Counted from the first letter of the stretch, positions 1 to 12,933 are shown. The stretch is 64,000 nucleotides of DNA from Epiperipatus broadwayi (GCA_028023455.1 JAQFVV010012395.1:8546498-8610497); one strand, 5' to 3'. Numbers and translations: made by a program. Notes: generated from the sequence alone by a model not told the origin.

Positions 1-752
1 TTCTTTGAGTTTATTTTGGATCTTGACCCTCATTGCACTTGCACTCATATAAAAGGGAAATCCCAAGAAAGCAGATGGCTTTCCCCCATACATGCCTGTG
101 CACTGCTTTGCATTATAAAGAGACCAAACTGCAGTCTTATTTAGATTGACCCTGAGTTTGTGTGTGACTGCAAATTCTTGTAGTATTGTATGCAAGGCTG
201 GTAGGCGTTTTTTAGATGGGAGGAAGACAGTTATCATCCATATAAGTGATACATGTTATCTGCTGAGATGTGTTTGGTATTTGGATGCCAATGAATGTTT
301 GCTGGATTTTTACTAATAGAGGGTTGATGTAAAAAGTGAAAAGTAAAGCACTCAGGGGGGATCCTTGTGAGATCGATTGTGTTGGAGTAAAAGATTCAGA
401 ATTTTTGCCACTGAGTGTAATATGTATATCCCGATTTAACAACAAGTTGGTTATAACATATAAAAGTGTGCGAGGTATTTCAGTGGCAACCAACATTTTA
501 ATTAATATCTTGATTGCCACAGAATCAAAAGCTGACTCAATGTCTATTTGAACTGCAACTGGGCTGTATTTTTTCTGGCCTCACACCGACCCCAATACAG
601 CTTTGAAAAGAAGTGTTGCCTGTCCTGTAGATGATTGCTTTTTTGCAAACTGATATGGTGAAATCAATGGGAGCAGATATGGCTCAATCCTGTCTTTAAT
701 GACTTTCTCAATGATCTTGATGGCTATTGGGCACATGGAGATAGGCCTAACT
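1..752 (-). pseudogene. 5'-truncated non-LTR (LINE) reverse transcriptase fragment
   Basis: Reading the - strand from about 750 downwards gives one continuous frame with typical LINE reverse-transcriptase blocks: PISMCPIAIKIIEKV, then SPYQFAKKQSSTGQATLLF, then the SQGSPLSALLF block, then the catalytic box as YMDDN (usual form YADD). The frame is broken by TGA at 581-583 and by TAA just before 212, so it cannot make a full enzyme. The coding similarity begins abruptly near 750, inside the RT domain, as expected for 5' truncation during target-primed reverse transcription. The 3' part runs off the window. The block order fits Jockey/R1/I-type LINEs in general, but I cannot assign a clade. It is a dead copy upstream of, and antisense to, the host gene. 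Confidence 0.85.
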
Positions 753-1371
753 TATATATTATTGTGCATATATTCAAAAAACTATTTTATTTTACTGCTC
801 TTTATTATTATACAAAGATTTTATTGGACTTGATTACTTTAAACTATTTATTTACTTCCTTTTATTAACTTACGTATTCAAAACTATTTTATTTTAATGT
901 GCGTGTACTCAGAAAAAAAAATCTGTTTTACTTTATTGCGATTCATTATCATACAAATATCTATTTGACTAACTTAATTTTATTCTAGAAATTCTGTTAT
1001 CTTTTCATTTATTTAAACCTACAACTTTACTTTTACATCATTAACTTGACCCATTTATTTAACTTGATTTTATTGATTGATTTTTTTATTTTTTTATTTG
1101 AGCTGTTTGTTTACGAGCATTTCTTCTTAATTAATATGTGCATGGAGAAAAAAAATCTTTTATTTTGCAAAGCCTATGTTATTATTATTACTTGCAACAT
1201 TTCATTTATTATTATTCATTCATTTTTAAATTTATTGTCTTATGTTTTAAATAGAAGTTTCAGATTTAATTTATTAGATTTATTTACTTTAGAATAATCA
1301 TATTTGTGCTCATTGTCCATTTCCGGTCCTTTTTGTTTATTTCCTTTACTATTCCACCCGTTTACTAACTC
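753..1371. other. AT-rich spacer with no recognisable feature
   Basis: Low-complexity T-rich DNA between the LINE fragment and the gag-like gene. The open frame at 1046-1297 (+) is Phe/Leu/Ile-rich, as any AT-rich stretch would be, and has no domain. Confidence 0.6.
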
Positions 1372-2085
1372 TTAAACTATGTCTGGCGGATCCTTTTTTC
1401 TTTCTACAAATTCTATAATATAAACTAACTTTCCTCTCTTATCGGTTCTGCTTTTATGTTTTATTGCTTTATCTCTTTCTCTTTCCATTCTGTTTTCGAC
1501 TTTGTAACTCAGAAAACCTTTATACCTAGACAAACTCTGAATTACTTCAATCTGGGAATATTTTTTTCTACGCTTTCTCTTTGTTTTAAATCTACGTCTA
1601 CAGCGAATGCGAACGTTTACTTTAACCTTTTTAAATTTTTGTAAAAACTTTTCTACACTATCTACTACCTTGAACTTATGTTTTTCTTCTATTTCTTCAT
1701 CTACATTTGTGTCTACTTTATTTATCACAACGCTATCTGATTCTAATTCAATCCCTATCTCTTTCGTGACCTCAACTTTTTTACTTTCTTTAACTAAATC
1801 TACTTCTACAATCTCTTGATTTTTCTCTATCTTTCCTGTAATTTCATATCTTATTTCCCTTACTTCTGCTCTGAGTTCTTTAATTTCTGTTTTAACCTGA
1901 CTAATTTCTTTCTTCAATTCTGCCTTGAGTTCTAACTGACTTTGTTTAAATTCTTGACGCATTTCTTCCATCATCATTTTCATCATCATTCGCATGTCAG
2001 ATACTTCTTCTTTCTGTTTTTCCACTAACTGGGGATTTTTAAAATATATTGGGCTTTCTTTCGGATCCATTTTCGAAAATTTCAA
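1372..2085 (-). CDS. Gag-like coiled-coil protein of an LTR retroelement
   Basis: Intact 237-residue frame. Residues 25-100 are rich in Met, Glu, Lys and Gln with a heptad pattern (MMMEEM, KAELKKEISQVKTEIKEL), predicting a long coiled coil. Residues about 150-180 form a very basic tract (RIRCRRRFKTKRKRRKK) that could bind nucleic acid. The tail is YIIEFVERKKDPPDIV. There is no zinc knuckle, protease or RT. The architecture resembles gag-like proteins of arthropod LTR elements, but I do not recognise a named family. Upstream on the same strand lie a possible tRNA-Lys-type primer-binding site (2627-2634) and an LTR-like segment with a TATA box, which support a retroelement origin. Nothing pol-like follows the stop, so the element is non-autonomous or truncated. 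ATG at 2085 is the first Met; MDPKESPIYF starts at the second Met, six codons later. Alternative: a domesticated coiled-coil gene. Confidence 0.55.
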   Translation of the reverse strand: MKFSKMDPKESPIYFKNPQLVEKQKEEVSDMRMMMKMMMEEMRQEFKQSQLELKAELKKEISQVKTEIKELRAEVREIRYEITGKIEKNQEIVEVDLVKESKKVEVTKEIGIELESDSVVINKVDTNVDEEIEEKHKFKVVDSVEKFLQKFKKVKVNVRIRCRRRFKTKRKRRKKYSQIEVIQSLSRYKGFLSYKVENRMERERDKAIKHKSRTDKRGKLVYIIEFVERKKDPPDIV

Positions 2086-2626
2086 TTTTAAAGTACTAGC
2101 ACTTATGTTAAACTAAATTTAAATACAACTTATTTATTTATTTTTCTTACTAAGACAGAAACTCACACTAACTCCACCCTTTTAGTTCTTTTCACTACCC
2201 GTTCTAATGCCTTAGCTCCGCCCAAATATCAACTGTCTCTCTGATTTGATAGCATAAATGTCAAAATCTCTTTTCATTTCGAAAAAAAAAATTTTCGGTC
2301 AATTCTCTTTTTTTTTTAAATTAAAACACTTTTACATACATAATTTAACTTTTTAGATTTTTATTTTCAACAAGAACAAAGTATTTAATTAACTGTCATT
2401 TATGACAAGTTTGGCCCACGTTGGGTATAGCCATTTGAACCGTGTTCGAATGTGTGCATTCGAAACACCGGTCTCTTAGGCAGAGAAGAACATACTCGGA
2501 GAGTATGTATGCCCAAACGATAGCTATAAAGTATATAACTAACGTTACATTTCCAGGACATAGCTTCTTCTCGGCTGTTGAGTTGAACACCACGTCCAAA
2601 GCACTTTTTTGTTTGTGTATAACCAT

Positions 2627-2634
2627 GGGCGCCA
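2627..2634 (-). other. Candidate primer-binding site (TGGCGCCC)
   Basis: On the - strand the octamer TGGCGCCC matches the start of the classical tRNA-Lys primer-binding site. It lies 2 nt inside the proposed LTR edge and about 540 nt upstream of the gag-like start, where a PBS should be. Only the first eight bases match; the following ATGG departs from the tRNA-Lys complement, so this is suggestive only. Confidence 0.35.
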
Positions 2635-2636
2635 GC

Positions 2637-3621
2637 TGCTTATTCTAAAAGAATACTAAAAGAATAGACAGCGCACTTTGAACAGTGGCCACTAACTCAA
2701 TGCCTAAATCCATGACTAGCTCAGTTGTTTGTAATCACTAATAGATTATACTTAATTAGTGGTTAAAAGACTTGATAAAAGAATTGTAAAAGGAGTTGAT
2801 AAAAGAATTTGATAAAAGGAATTGATAAAAAGAATTGACCGACAAATAAAGTTTAATTTTAAAGATAATTTATTAACTAACATTTATTTACTAAATTTAA
2901 ACATTTTATAATTCTACTAAAACACACGCATATTTTAAATTAACATTTCTAAATGGTTTAAATATTCCTATAGATTTAATAACAGAACACTCTAATTTAA
3001 CTAATAAATATTGATATAATGATCATGCACATATTAACTCATGTACACACATAATAATAATAAAGTATTACATAGCATTTGGAATTTAATCACACATATC
3101 AATAGTTCATTTATGTATGATATAAAGTTCATATAATTAGACTCTTGAAAGATTCATATGAATTAATGCAATGCAATGGCTATTACAGTATAAACGAAAT
3201 AAGCAAATGTTTTTACCTAGGCTTTTGAATGTAGACGTAGAATTTTGTTCTCTTTGGTGGCTGCTTTCGGTGAGGATATTTCCATTATGAATGCTTACCA
3301 GCCAGCTGGGACGTTTCCTTGCTGAGTTTCCTGATTTTCACGATTATTACTATCGGAGACAATTAGATACTGACGGAGATTTTCTAAGATGTTAAGCTGA
3401 CATTATTTCACGGGCAGATCTGCTGTTTTCATAGGACATCTGGGCTGGAGATAAACGTGCGTTCCTAAGATCTTCTCAACACTGCATTTTGTTTGTTAAC
3501 TGCTCAATTAATTTCTGAACTGCACTCAATAAATTTGTGAACTGAACTACTGTCCGATAAAAGTCTATTTATATCTGCACCTTGTTGTCTTTCTAATATC
3601 TCCGGCAAAGATCTGTTGTCA
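2637..3621 (-). mobile_element. Probable 5' LTR of the gag-only element
   Basis: About 985 bp, ending in TG and CA when read outward. It is flanked by the candidate PBS on the gag side. On the - strand a TATA box (ATATAAATAG) occurs about 50 nt in from the outer end, followed by a G/C-richer leader (3230-3620) unlike the surrounding intron. A short purine-rich tandem motif (TTGATAAAAGAA-like, 2770-2840) lies inside it. No second LTR copy is present beyond the gag, so the edges cannot be confirmed by comparison. Confidence 0.4.
3565..3574 (-). promoter_or_regulatory. TATA-box candidate of the LTR
   Basis: ATATAAATAG on the - strand, about 1.5 kb upstream of the gag-like start and near the outer LTR edge. 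Inferred from sequence only. Confidence 0.35.
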
Positions 3622-5184
3622 AATTCCAGTGATAATCATTTGATAAACATGTTGTTTTATTTTATTAATAACCATTGCCGTGTTTTTAATGATAATCTTC
3701 TTTTATTTCGCATACATTTTTATTTATTTACAAATCGCACATATATACGCACATATATTTTTAATACAATTTACTATTTAGTTTTAACATTATTTTTTTT
3801 CTTTAATTAAACTTGAATGAAAAGAGATTTGTACGTTTTAACTTTTTAAATTATATTTTTACGAATACTAATAAAAACTCTTTACTTCCTTTTATAACCC
3901 TTAGTTTAATTTCTCAAACCAAGACTCCCCTCCCCCCTTTTGATTAATTAATTGTAGCTTTTTATTTCAAAACTAACGCTAGAAAACTATTTGATTTTTA
4001 TCTTTTTCAAAAACAAACTGAATAAACTCTTCAACATTTAATTTTATGTTTTTCTTTAACGAAAGATTATTTTAATAATATAATTTTAGATAAAATTATA
4101 TGTGCCTATATCAATATAGGTACTATATATATATATATATATGGGAGATGATCAGAATCAACCGAGGACTGCTGCTTCAACATAAAATATGTTTATTGAA
4201 GACCATTTATTTTTTGTAGTCATATGTTTCAATTGTGTAAATGGAGTGGATATCTGTAGCAAATTTGAAAATCTGAGTTCAAATTCCTTTTACTTACATT
4301 AAGTTCAGTATAGATAATATACTTGTATTTATATATTACATACTGAAAATGTGAATATACTATGCTTATCAAAATAGTATATATTATATTTTTAATTGAT
4401 GATGAATAGAGGTAATAAAGCAAAAAAAATGTAATCAAATGATTTACTTAGTAATTTGCATTTTTCTTTCAATCTTTTATTATCCTTTCATCTAACATCT
4501 AAATATTTAAATATTCCAACATAACATTATTTTACTCTTTCAGTTTACTACAGTGTAAACAAAAATATTCCCATACTATTAAGCTTAATTTAATTCAGTA
4601 TTTAGCAGATGGTAGTATAATTATACCCCATTTTCTTATCGATGTGGCATTTGCTTTTAACAATAAAGACTTGGAATTCAAAATTCAGAAACCAATGCAG
4701 ATATGCATCTGACATATATGCATTGCCTTTTTATATTTTTACTAAATGGTCTATTTAATTTTTACTTCAGCAATAAGTGAATAATCCATTTAAAAACAAA
4801 CAAACAATTTTTAAATTAGACATAAAAAAAATAAGGATGAAAATTGGTGTAATATTTTTTTAATTATTTTATTGTTGGTGTTTAATAAAATGTAACAGTT
4901 ATTTAAAATAATGCATTATTTTATAAAGATTCCAAAAGACAAAAAAATAGTTTTGGAAATTTAGTTGCACAGCCATTCAGTGTGTCCATTACTTTGGTCA
5001 ATACTCTTAATATACTTGCTACAAATGAACAGACATGTCACTACTATTTAATTAATATAAGCTTGGGGAATCCATTCTTCTTCTTAATAGCAGATTATAA
5101 TTATTGGTAATTGAATGAAAAAAGATTTTATTTTGGTATACCTAGCTTAAATAAGCAATTTTAATAAGAATCATATTTTAACAG
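3622..5184. other. Intron sequence without recognised genes
   Basis: AT-rich DNA upstream of the first visible host exon. It contains a short (TA)n run near 4122-4141 and a C-rich patch near 3925. No exon-like cysteine-rich frame was found on either strand. Confidence 0.6.
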
Positions 5185-5298
5185 ATTGTGGTGACAGATC
5201 ATTTCAATGCTCATCAGGACATTGCATCTCTAGAGAGAAGTGGTGTACCACACAGGTGGATTGTCCTGATAACCAATCTGATGAATCTCATCACTGTG
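5185..5298 (+). CDS. Nudel-like mosaic protease, exon encoding LDL-receptor class A module
   Basis: 114 bp exon with acceptor TTTTAACAG before 5185 and donor GTAAGAAT after 5298. Both flanking introns are phase 1, so it is a symmetrical module exon. It encodes one LDLa repeat: six cysteines, the hydrophobic SFQC start, [10 protein letters not shown] in the middle, and the calcium-binding end [11 protein letters not shown]. LDLa repeats are extracellular, disulphide-bonded, calcium-binding ligand modules. The last base (G) joins the AT of the next exon to encode Asp, matching the phase of 17811-17924. Earlier exons must lie before the window, because the frame enters mid-codon. The mosaic-protease assignment comes from the downstream exons; alone this exon would only say LDLa protein. 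Confidence 0.85.
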
Positions 5299-5444
5299 GT
5301 AAGAATCTTAAAGATTTTTTTTTATTATGATAAGAAATATGAGTAATGATATATTTTGAATTACAAATCATTAAACAAATGTTACTTGACTGACATATAA
5401 ATAATGAAGCATCTAGTCAACAAATGTAATATATATATATATAT

Positions 5445-7574
5445 TGTAACGAGCACAGTCGTTCTTTAAGAATTAAAAATTGAAATTAAATATCATCTTA
5501 AACTCGTATATATTAAATCGCACAGATAAAAAAAAAAAAAATTATTAAAATAAAACTGTATTAAAAATAGAAAAGGTATTTTAAAAACAAAAACTTAAAA
5601 AGATTTAGAGATAAAAATATATCTTTGATTTGGAAAACAGGTTAATTAATCAGAAATGGAAATGATAAATTTAATTAGTCAAATGTAAACCAGCCTTGGG
5701 CATTTAAATGTAAAAACATCGGTCAGATAGGAAAACAATAGAAACTTTTAGCAAATGAAATAAATCCATTGGGAAATCGGACCTCAACGAAAAGGATCAT
5801 CACATCGATGACATAATGCCAAGTCAATCCTTCGAATACGTATAAAAGGAAAATTTGGAAATTATTAATTAGTGATTGGAAATTGATTATTACGATGTGA
5901 CTATATGTAGTAGTACGGAGTTGGAGGTGAAGGAGTTGACAGACGCACTGTCAATTCTTTCAGCTGTTAAAGAAAAGAGAAATGAACTATCGTTTCCTAC
6001 ATTGAGGACCAATTAAACTAAAAAAACCTCCGAATGAATAAATAAAACAATGGCTAAATGGATACCAATCTTAGGACGGCGTGGGAATTCACGTTCATGG
6101 CAAGCAACGGATAAAGATGAACTGTTTTAAACCGTAAGAACTTTATAAATAATGAACATTAAATTAAAATTTTCTATATTTAAATGATTGCAATATGATC
6201 CTATCTGACCAAACTAAATTCTTTATTAATAGTGTTATTTGATGTATTTTTTTCTTATTTATGTAAAATCATTTCCATTTATTTATTTTTTATTCTTTAA
6301 GTTTTTATCATGATTTTTTTGTTTTTCGTTAAATTAATTATATAAATGTTAAACTTAAGTCGGGCGTGAATGGCTGTATAGATTTGTAAAGTTATATTAG
6401 GGGAGGGTAATCTTAGGTTATTTGTGTCGTTGTTAGATTGGGTCAATGGATTGGATATATTGATGTAGTTAGTAGATGTAGTCGGAGATTCGCTACTGGC
6501 AGAATCGCTTCATATGCCGCACTCTCCCGTTTTGCCTAGGGAAGGAATTATAAGACGCAGAGCGCAGTTCCTTTCTATGGAGTTTTTTTTTTATTGTTCT
6601 TCTCATTGGATAGAAGTAATATTCCTATCTAATGAAAGTCAATATCTTCTCTTAATCTTTTTGGTGCTGCCGTATTCCGTATTACATTGAATACATCGAT
6701 GTATCAGATGAATTGATGCCAGTTTGACTGCGAATTTTAGCCTAAGGTTAAATAGGGATAGAATATTTTATTTTCAAATGCAAATCTATGTGGTCTATTC
6801 ATACTTGACCCTAAATAAAAATGCATTAAATTTAAGTTGTTTATAGACGCTTGCATGGATTGGTTATCGGTTAAGTATGTTTTGGGTTTTCATATTTGAT
6901 CAAAATATATAGACATTCGATAAATAATGATACCTTACGGTGAGTATCTAAAATGTATTTATTCGGATGTCTTTTAAGTTATTGGTGACAATGCAAGTAT
7001 CTTATGGTGAATACTATTGGGTTACATATAAATTTCCCTCCGCAATTGTCAGTAATCAATAATTTTGTATTTTGATCGTTTATGTTTCTTTTGAAATGTT
7101 TTTGACCGTGAAATCTATGTAACCGATCTATATTCAACATTATAAACAAGCTTTCATAAATTTATATGTGCGAACTTAATTAAAATGTAAAATTATAATA
7201 TAATAGTAATTAAATGTAAATTAAAGTAAAGTTAAAAATAATGTTAAATGTTAAAATGTAAACTGATACTAAAACAATTTTAAATCTTATATATATATAT
7301 ATGTGCGTAAATAAATTTTTGTATGTTAATTACTGGCAGTGGCTTATTTTATTCTTTTTTTTATATATACTCTTAGATTATCTTATTAAATCTCTGCTAT
7401 TCCACTGAGCTAGTGACATGGGCTAACGACCGGAATCAAAATTTAAAAAAAAAAAAAAATTTTTTTTTTTTTGACTTACGTATCTGCCTACTTTATAAAT
7501 TTTTCTAGGTTCAAATGCCTAGATGGCGCCCTGTAGTGCAGATTACATTAAGTCGCCTTCTCCGGACCGTTACA
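5445..7574 (+). mobile_element. 2.1 kb LTR-like element, copy 1
   Basis: Begins TGTAACG and ends CGTTACA, a perfect 7 bp terminal inverted repeat of LTR type, inserted in a TA microsatellite so that ATATAT flanks both sides. No open frame of note lies inside. A TATAAAAG box lies at 5841. A homologous copy lies at 27381-29369, sharing many blocks, for example the TATA region, TGGCAAGCAACGG versus TTGCAAGCAACCAG, and GAGCTAGTGACATGGGCT near the 3' end. The simplest reading is a solo LTR of a long-LTR retrotransposon. A non-coding LARD/TRIM-type element is the alternative. It lies 146 bp downstream of the exon donor. Confidence 0.65.
5841..5848 (+). promoter_or_regulatory. TATA box of LTR-like element copy 1
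   Basis: TATAAAAG, conserved in the second copy at 27848-27855, within an otherwise diverged region. It is consistent with an LTR core promoter. Confidence 0.4.
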
Positions 7575-7816
7575 ATATATATATTATACCAAATTTATGG
7601 TAGAATATATTTATAATTAAACAAAGTTATAATGTGTGGGCATCAAAATTGTATGGAAATGTATATTTATGACAAATCACTTTACTAACAATTAACCAGA
7701 ATAGAAATTTTGTGATCATAGTGTATGATAAAGTGTTAATAAAATTGCATTTCTTTGTATAATTTTACTTAGAAAGGATATGTAAATATTTAATTTATAT
7801 AGTGTGATGTTTTTTA

Positions 7817-8149
7817 TAAATTATAATAATAACTGTAGCTTACTCCACTGCACATGCACTTACAGATCTAACACTAATTATAATGAATACTATGCTTTCC
7901 AAACCCAAGATAAAGTGTTTTTAAAAGATAGAATGGATTCACTCTATCCTTTTCATCCAAATTACATGCAGTTTTAAATGCTTTAGATTTGCCTATACAT
8001 ATATAGTTTGGGTGAAAAGGATAGAGGGGATCCATTCTATCTTTTAAAAAAACTGTCTTGTGTTTGGAAAGGAGAATATTCATTATAATTAGTGTTTGAT
8101 CTGTAAGTGCATGTGCAGTGGAGTAAGGTACAGTTATTATTATAATTAT
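7817..8149. repeat. Long fold-back hairpin (MITE-like)
   Basis: Two arms of about 147-149 bp (7817-7965 and 8003-8149) are inverted copies with few mismatches, separated by a loop of about 37 bp. Matching blocks include ACTGTAGCTTACTCCACTGC against its complement near 8130, and AAAAGATAGAATGGATTC against GGATCCATTCTATCTTTT. The open frame on the - strand inside it (7874-8083) is a by-product of the palindrome. It is likely a non-autonomous fold-back DNA element. Confidence 0.8.
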
Positions 8150-11100
8150 AAAAGAATATAAAGATATATCAATTTTTAAAAAATATTCAGCTATGTTATC
8201 TGATAATAATGGTAATTACATTGAAATGAAAAAAAAATCTAATTTTCATCTAAGCTTTTAAATAGATTGTAAATCAGTCAACTGATAACTAATAGCTGAA
8301 TTTGCATTATCAATTTAGCAATAGGTATAATTGGTGAATTACATACTATTTTACATCAAAGTATAAATAAAGGTAAACTGATTTTGCTTTTTAAAAGTTT
8401 AACAGCAACTAAAAAAATGGAGTTTCAATAATATCTTAATTGATGTAAAATTTTCCAATGATCTATTTAATAGCTTAAGTACAAATGGTGAATGGGTTTA
8501 TTGTTTTATCTGAATATAATTAGCTTTGCCTGAATATTTAAAAATAATATTTGGTAAGTAACTTGTTTATGCAATTACTAGTCTATTAATAGTGCATTTC
8601 TATTATTTTACAAGACATTATGGAAATGGCTAAACAATTGTTTGATCAGGGTTCATTGTGCAGATAATTATTGCATCTTGGATGAAGCTTGGAGATCTTT
8701 TTCAGTAAATAAAAATTAATGCAAGTAGTTAGCTCACTGCCAACTTAACTACTCTTCCAAATACATTTTTACTATCTGAGACTTATCTCAAACAAAATCC
8801 CTTTTTAGATATCAACCAATAATCTACAAAGAAAAAAAATGAAAAGTACTTCCAAATAAATTTCTTTTAACAGATCCAACATTAAAATAATGATTTACCT
8901 TTTCTAGATGTTATTGGAGTCTCATCAGCAGATTCAGTACAATCCATAGCCATTGCACTCATTTTCTTTTTAAATAAAATTTAACAACTTCTGATCTATA
9001 TAGATTTTAAAAATCCATTAATCACATAATTAACAACTATCTAATCTATTATTACAATGACAGAATTGAAAGAAGTTACAAAAAATCATTAGTGATTCTA
9101 CCTTTTGATAAGAATTTGTATATGTACAGTATAATATTTTAAAATAAGGTATAATGGTGGAAGAGATAATACTGCAATAAATAAATAGTTCATTAAAAAA
9201 AATTATATTTGATGAGGCATATTATTGACAGTAATGTTTCTCTGAGAACTTAGTATTTTTATTTTATTTCTTATTATTAAAAATTGATAATTAATATAGA
9301 TTAATAAAAAGATCTTAGAATTTTAAACAATATAAACGGTTATTTTTGATCGCATTTTAAAAAATTGTTTTGTTTATTTTATCCTCTTTTCAAATTTATT
9401 CATTTTTTCACTTTTAATATTTATTTAAATAGCTCTTCTTTTCTTTTATTTTTATTGTTCTTTGAAATATTATTTTAAGATAAAAACTAACTTTGTAGAT
9501 GGAAAACATGAAGTAAAATCGGAACTAAGTCTCTATATCAGAAAAAATGAGAAATATATTAGATAATAAACGGTTTAGATATGATTTTTAAAAATGATAA
9601 TAATTATAATCTAAGGGATTCTAGTAGTAAATAATATTCTATATGATATTATGATATTCTATATAATCTGACATGCTTTCCTACTACTCAAGTAGTAGAT
9701 ATATAATTTGATTTTTATGTAATATTTTCAAAACGTCAATAAAAAATAGAATATGGAATTTGAAAAACTATGAGCCTGCATAAATCGCTGGTTAAAATCG
9801 ATAGGAGTTACCATTGTCACATTTTCCTTAATTTCTGTATCCAGGTGATTGAAATGTAAGAGTGGGTAATTAATTACAAATGAGTTTGTGACAAATTGAA
9901 AGACATAAAAGTTAAAAAGAAAATGATTATTTTGCAACTGTATAAAAGCTAATTAGATTATATGAAGGGTAATAATAGTGACAAATAATCAGTCATTCAT
10001 GTATTTAATGAAAGAATATTGTTGTAAATAAATATTTGGTTAAAAAAAAAAATCGTAAAATATTTCTACTTTAATGAAAACAAACCAGTATCTGGCATTT
10101 GAATACCAATGCTTAGACAATGTTAATTTAAGTGATCTCATCAGTAAAAAATATATTGCATAAACTTTTATAAATTAAAGTTGATCTTTTTGGCTACATA
10201 ATTCAAGCTTTGGTTTGACATAGGTAGGGATATGTGAAGTGAGTTCATATTTTCTATACTTGATATTTAATATAATGATATAGAACTGATTTAATTTTTA
10301 ATGTATTTAGTTTTGCGGATTTTAAGATATAGAAATGGATTATTAATAAATCTTATCTTATAATTTGTAAAATGTAAAGTTCTTTAAAGGGAAAGAGATT
10401 GATCTTTATATGATACGTAATTCAAACTTTGGCTTGACAAAGATAGTACTTTTAGAATAACTAATGTAAAGAGAGTTTATATTATATATCATTATGAAAT
10501 TAAATGGAACAATAATGTAAAATAATTAAATACAGATAAGAAACTTGAATAAATATTGCACTTATTATATAACTGCCAACTTTTGGTATACAATTTATAA
10601 AATATCTAATATATAAAAGATCTTATTTATTTATTTTAACTTTCAATTATTATTAACTTGAGTGCCCAAAAATTAGGATATTTTCTAATACATATCCATG
10701 ATTAAACTTTCCTACTCTCTTTACACTAACCTTTATGACAAGTACACTAGAAATACAATCACCAGAAAAGTTTTAGCTATTATGTTTAATTATAAAAAAA
10801 AGAGCACATGATGAAATTATAATATAAATCCAGTAGAATAGCTGGTATTCCAGATATTTATCAACCTAAAATAAAATAAATAAAAATGACAATCACCATG
10901 TAAACAACAATAATATAACTTTATTATAATATATATAATCATTACAAACCATTCCAATAACAATCAATAACTTCAAACCGTTGTCAAGGTGACAAAGTTA
11001 ATTAATGATTCACACAAAAAAAAGCAATAAGAAAGGGGAAAAAATCTGTGAGTAACATTTTAAGCTTTCATTCGATCTAAATCAAGTTTTTTTTTTAATC

Positions 11101-12224
11101 AAATGAATATCTTGTTCCATTACTATTATATTTTCAAATAACAACAACATTAACAAAAATAAATAGTTCTTATATATTGTAAAAAAAAAACAAAAAAACA
11201 TCTGTATTATATGTATATAAAATAAAACTTCCTATAAATAGTCCATTGCAGAATAAAATATTTTCCAATAGTTCTTCATAGAACAAGTTAAATAGAAATC
11301 ATTATTCTCCAGGTTTGTCAATAGAAACGAACTCAAATTGATTAAAACTTGAAAAAAATGTCAAGTTTTATCTGATTAAAATTTGAATTTAAGTCCAAGA
11401 CTGGCTTTATTTAAATATATTAAAAATTAAGATTACTACTATCTTTATTTACTCAACTACTGAAACGTTAAAAAATGAACATAAATTTAAACAGCATTAT
11501 ACTTTTGGTAACCTCAATTTTTTTATCAGCTCATAGTAAACTCTAAATCTCATGATTTAAACTTCAGAAGAAACGAGTTTATATATTTTTACAGTTCTTT
11601 CATTTCTTATATCAATAAGTAAAATATTTTAATTTCATAAGGTTTTAAAACAAATAAATGAATCTAAGAATTATATATCAACATTATAACATATTAAAGC
11701 TTCTTTAATAATGTTTTGTTATTCTGTTTAACTTATGTGTATATTTTCAATATGAATTTGTTTATATACACAAAACATACATATTAAAAAAAAGGCGTAA
11801 AAACAAAAAATGTGGAATTTGTGTCATAGTTTATTAATATAAACTACAATTAAAAAAAAACAACATAATGGAGCGATTAACAGAAAAGATAATAAATTAC
11901 AGCCACATGTTCACTATTTAACATATGGTCATAAAGTAGGTTGTCAGAAATATTAAACTTTAACATCTACATTAAACAGTTCATCTTAAGGAAAGTAGTT
12001 AGTCCAAATTTATAAATAAATGAACAAGTATATAATATATGGATAAGCATGTACTTAATAAAGATGTTGATAATATTTTATTGTGATATAATATATTTTA
12101 TATTTATATATGCCTAATGGTGATATATATGTATGTGTATATATAAAGAATTAACACCCACAATATCAATAACAACAATCCAATATAACTGTAGTCACTT
12201 ATTTATAATTTCATGGATATATGT
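8150..12224. other. Intron sequence, mostly featureless
   Basis: AT-rich intron DNA without a credible coding frame. It holds imperfect direct repeats at about 10150-10260 and 10380-10490 (AATTCAAGCTTTGGTTTGAC versus AATTCAAACTTTGGCTTGAC) and scattered A-tracts. I see no exon. Confidence 0.55.
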
Positions 12225-12933
12225 TGTAACAATTGCAAAATATATGTTATAAAACACACATATATGTCTATCTGCATTACATATTTTATAATTTAAAATG
12301 AATAAACAAATTATTAAAAAAAAAACAGATGAAAAATAGTTTGAAAAAAAGTAAATTTCCAAAAATAAAATCAAAATAAAAGATTGCATCATTTGTTAAA
12401 CATAAACATGTTTATTAAGAGTAGGATGGGAAAAAAGAAACAGGAGAAATAAAAATTTAAGACTCTCGCTTCTTTTTATAAATTAAATTTAGAAAAAAAA
12501 AATAAAGTTAAAAAAATAAATAAATATGAAATGTTTAAAAATAAAATTGACAATAGAATTAATTAAAAAACCTTGTAAACTACTTCATTGGCATGAATGT
12601 GATAAGATAGTAGATGAATCTAGAAAAAGATTAAATAAAAAAAAAGTAAAATTAATTAAACCAGATTAAAGTTATGATAAAAAATAAATAAATAGGAATA
12701 TTAGATATAAAAAAGGCAGCTGCTTGAATGTGCAATATGATGCTGGAGGTATTAAATAAGGAAGTCAATCTTGTAAAGTAAAATAATAAAATGTAATAAC
12801 TAATAAATGTTAATAAATAATCAATATATGAAAATAATCAATAATGTATAATAAAAATGATAAATATAAAAATATTTTTTTAGACAAGGATGATGGAAAA
12901 CAAACCACAAATGTCTGTGTGGCAGTAAGTTCA
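12225..12933 (+). repeat. 5' LTR, internally shortened
   Basis: Aligns with the 3' LTR from its start to the TATA-box region (AAAAAAGGCAGC, ending 12720). It then jumps directly to TGCTTGAATGTGC, skipping about 978 bp that the 3' LTR has at 15824-16801. Confidence 0.65.

Noticed and set aside
2396-2626. 76-residue frame on the - strand starting at the candidate PBS
   Set aside because: No domain; it lies in the expected untranslated leader of the gag element.
7524-7530. TGGCGCC as a primer-binding site in LTR-like copy 1
   Set aside because: It lies inside the element near its end, not just after an LTR, and is not conserved in copy 2.
7874-8083. 69-residue - strand frame
   Set aside because: Spans the loop and arms of the fold-back hairpin, so it is self-complementary sequence rather than a gene.
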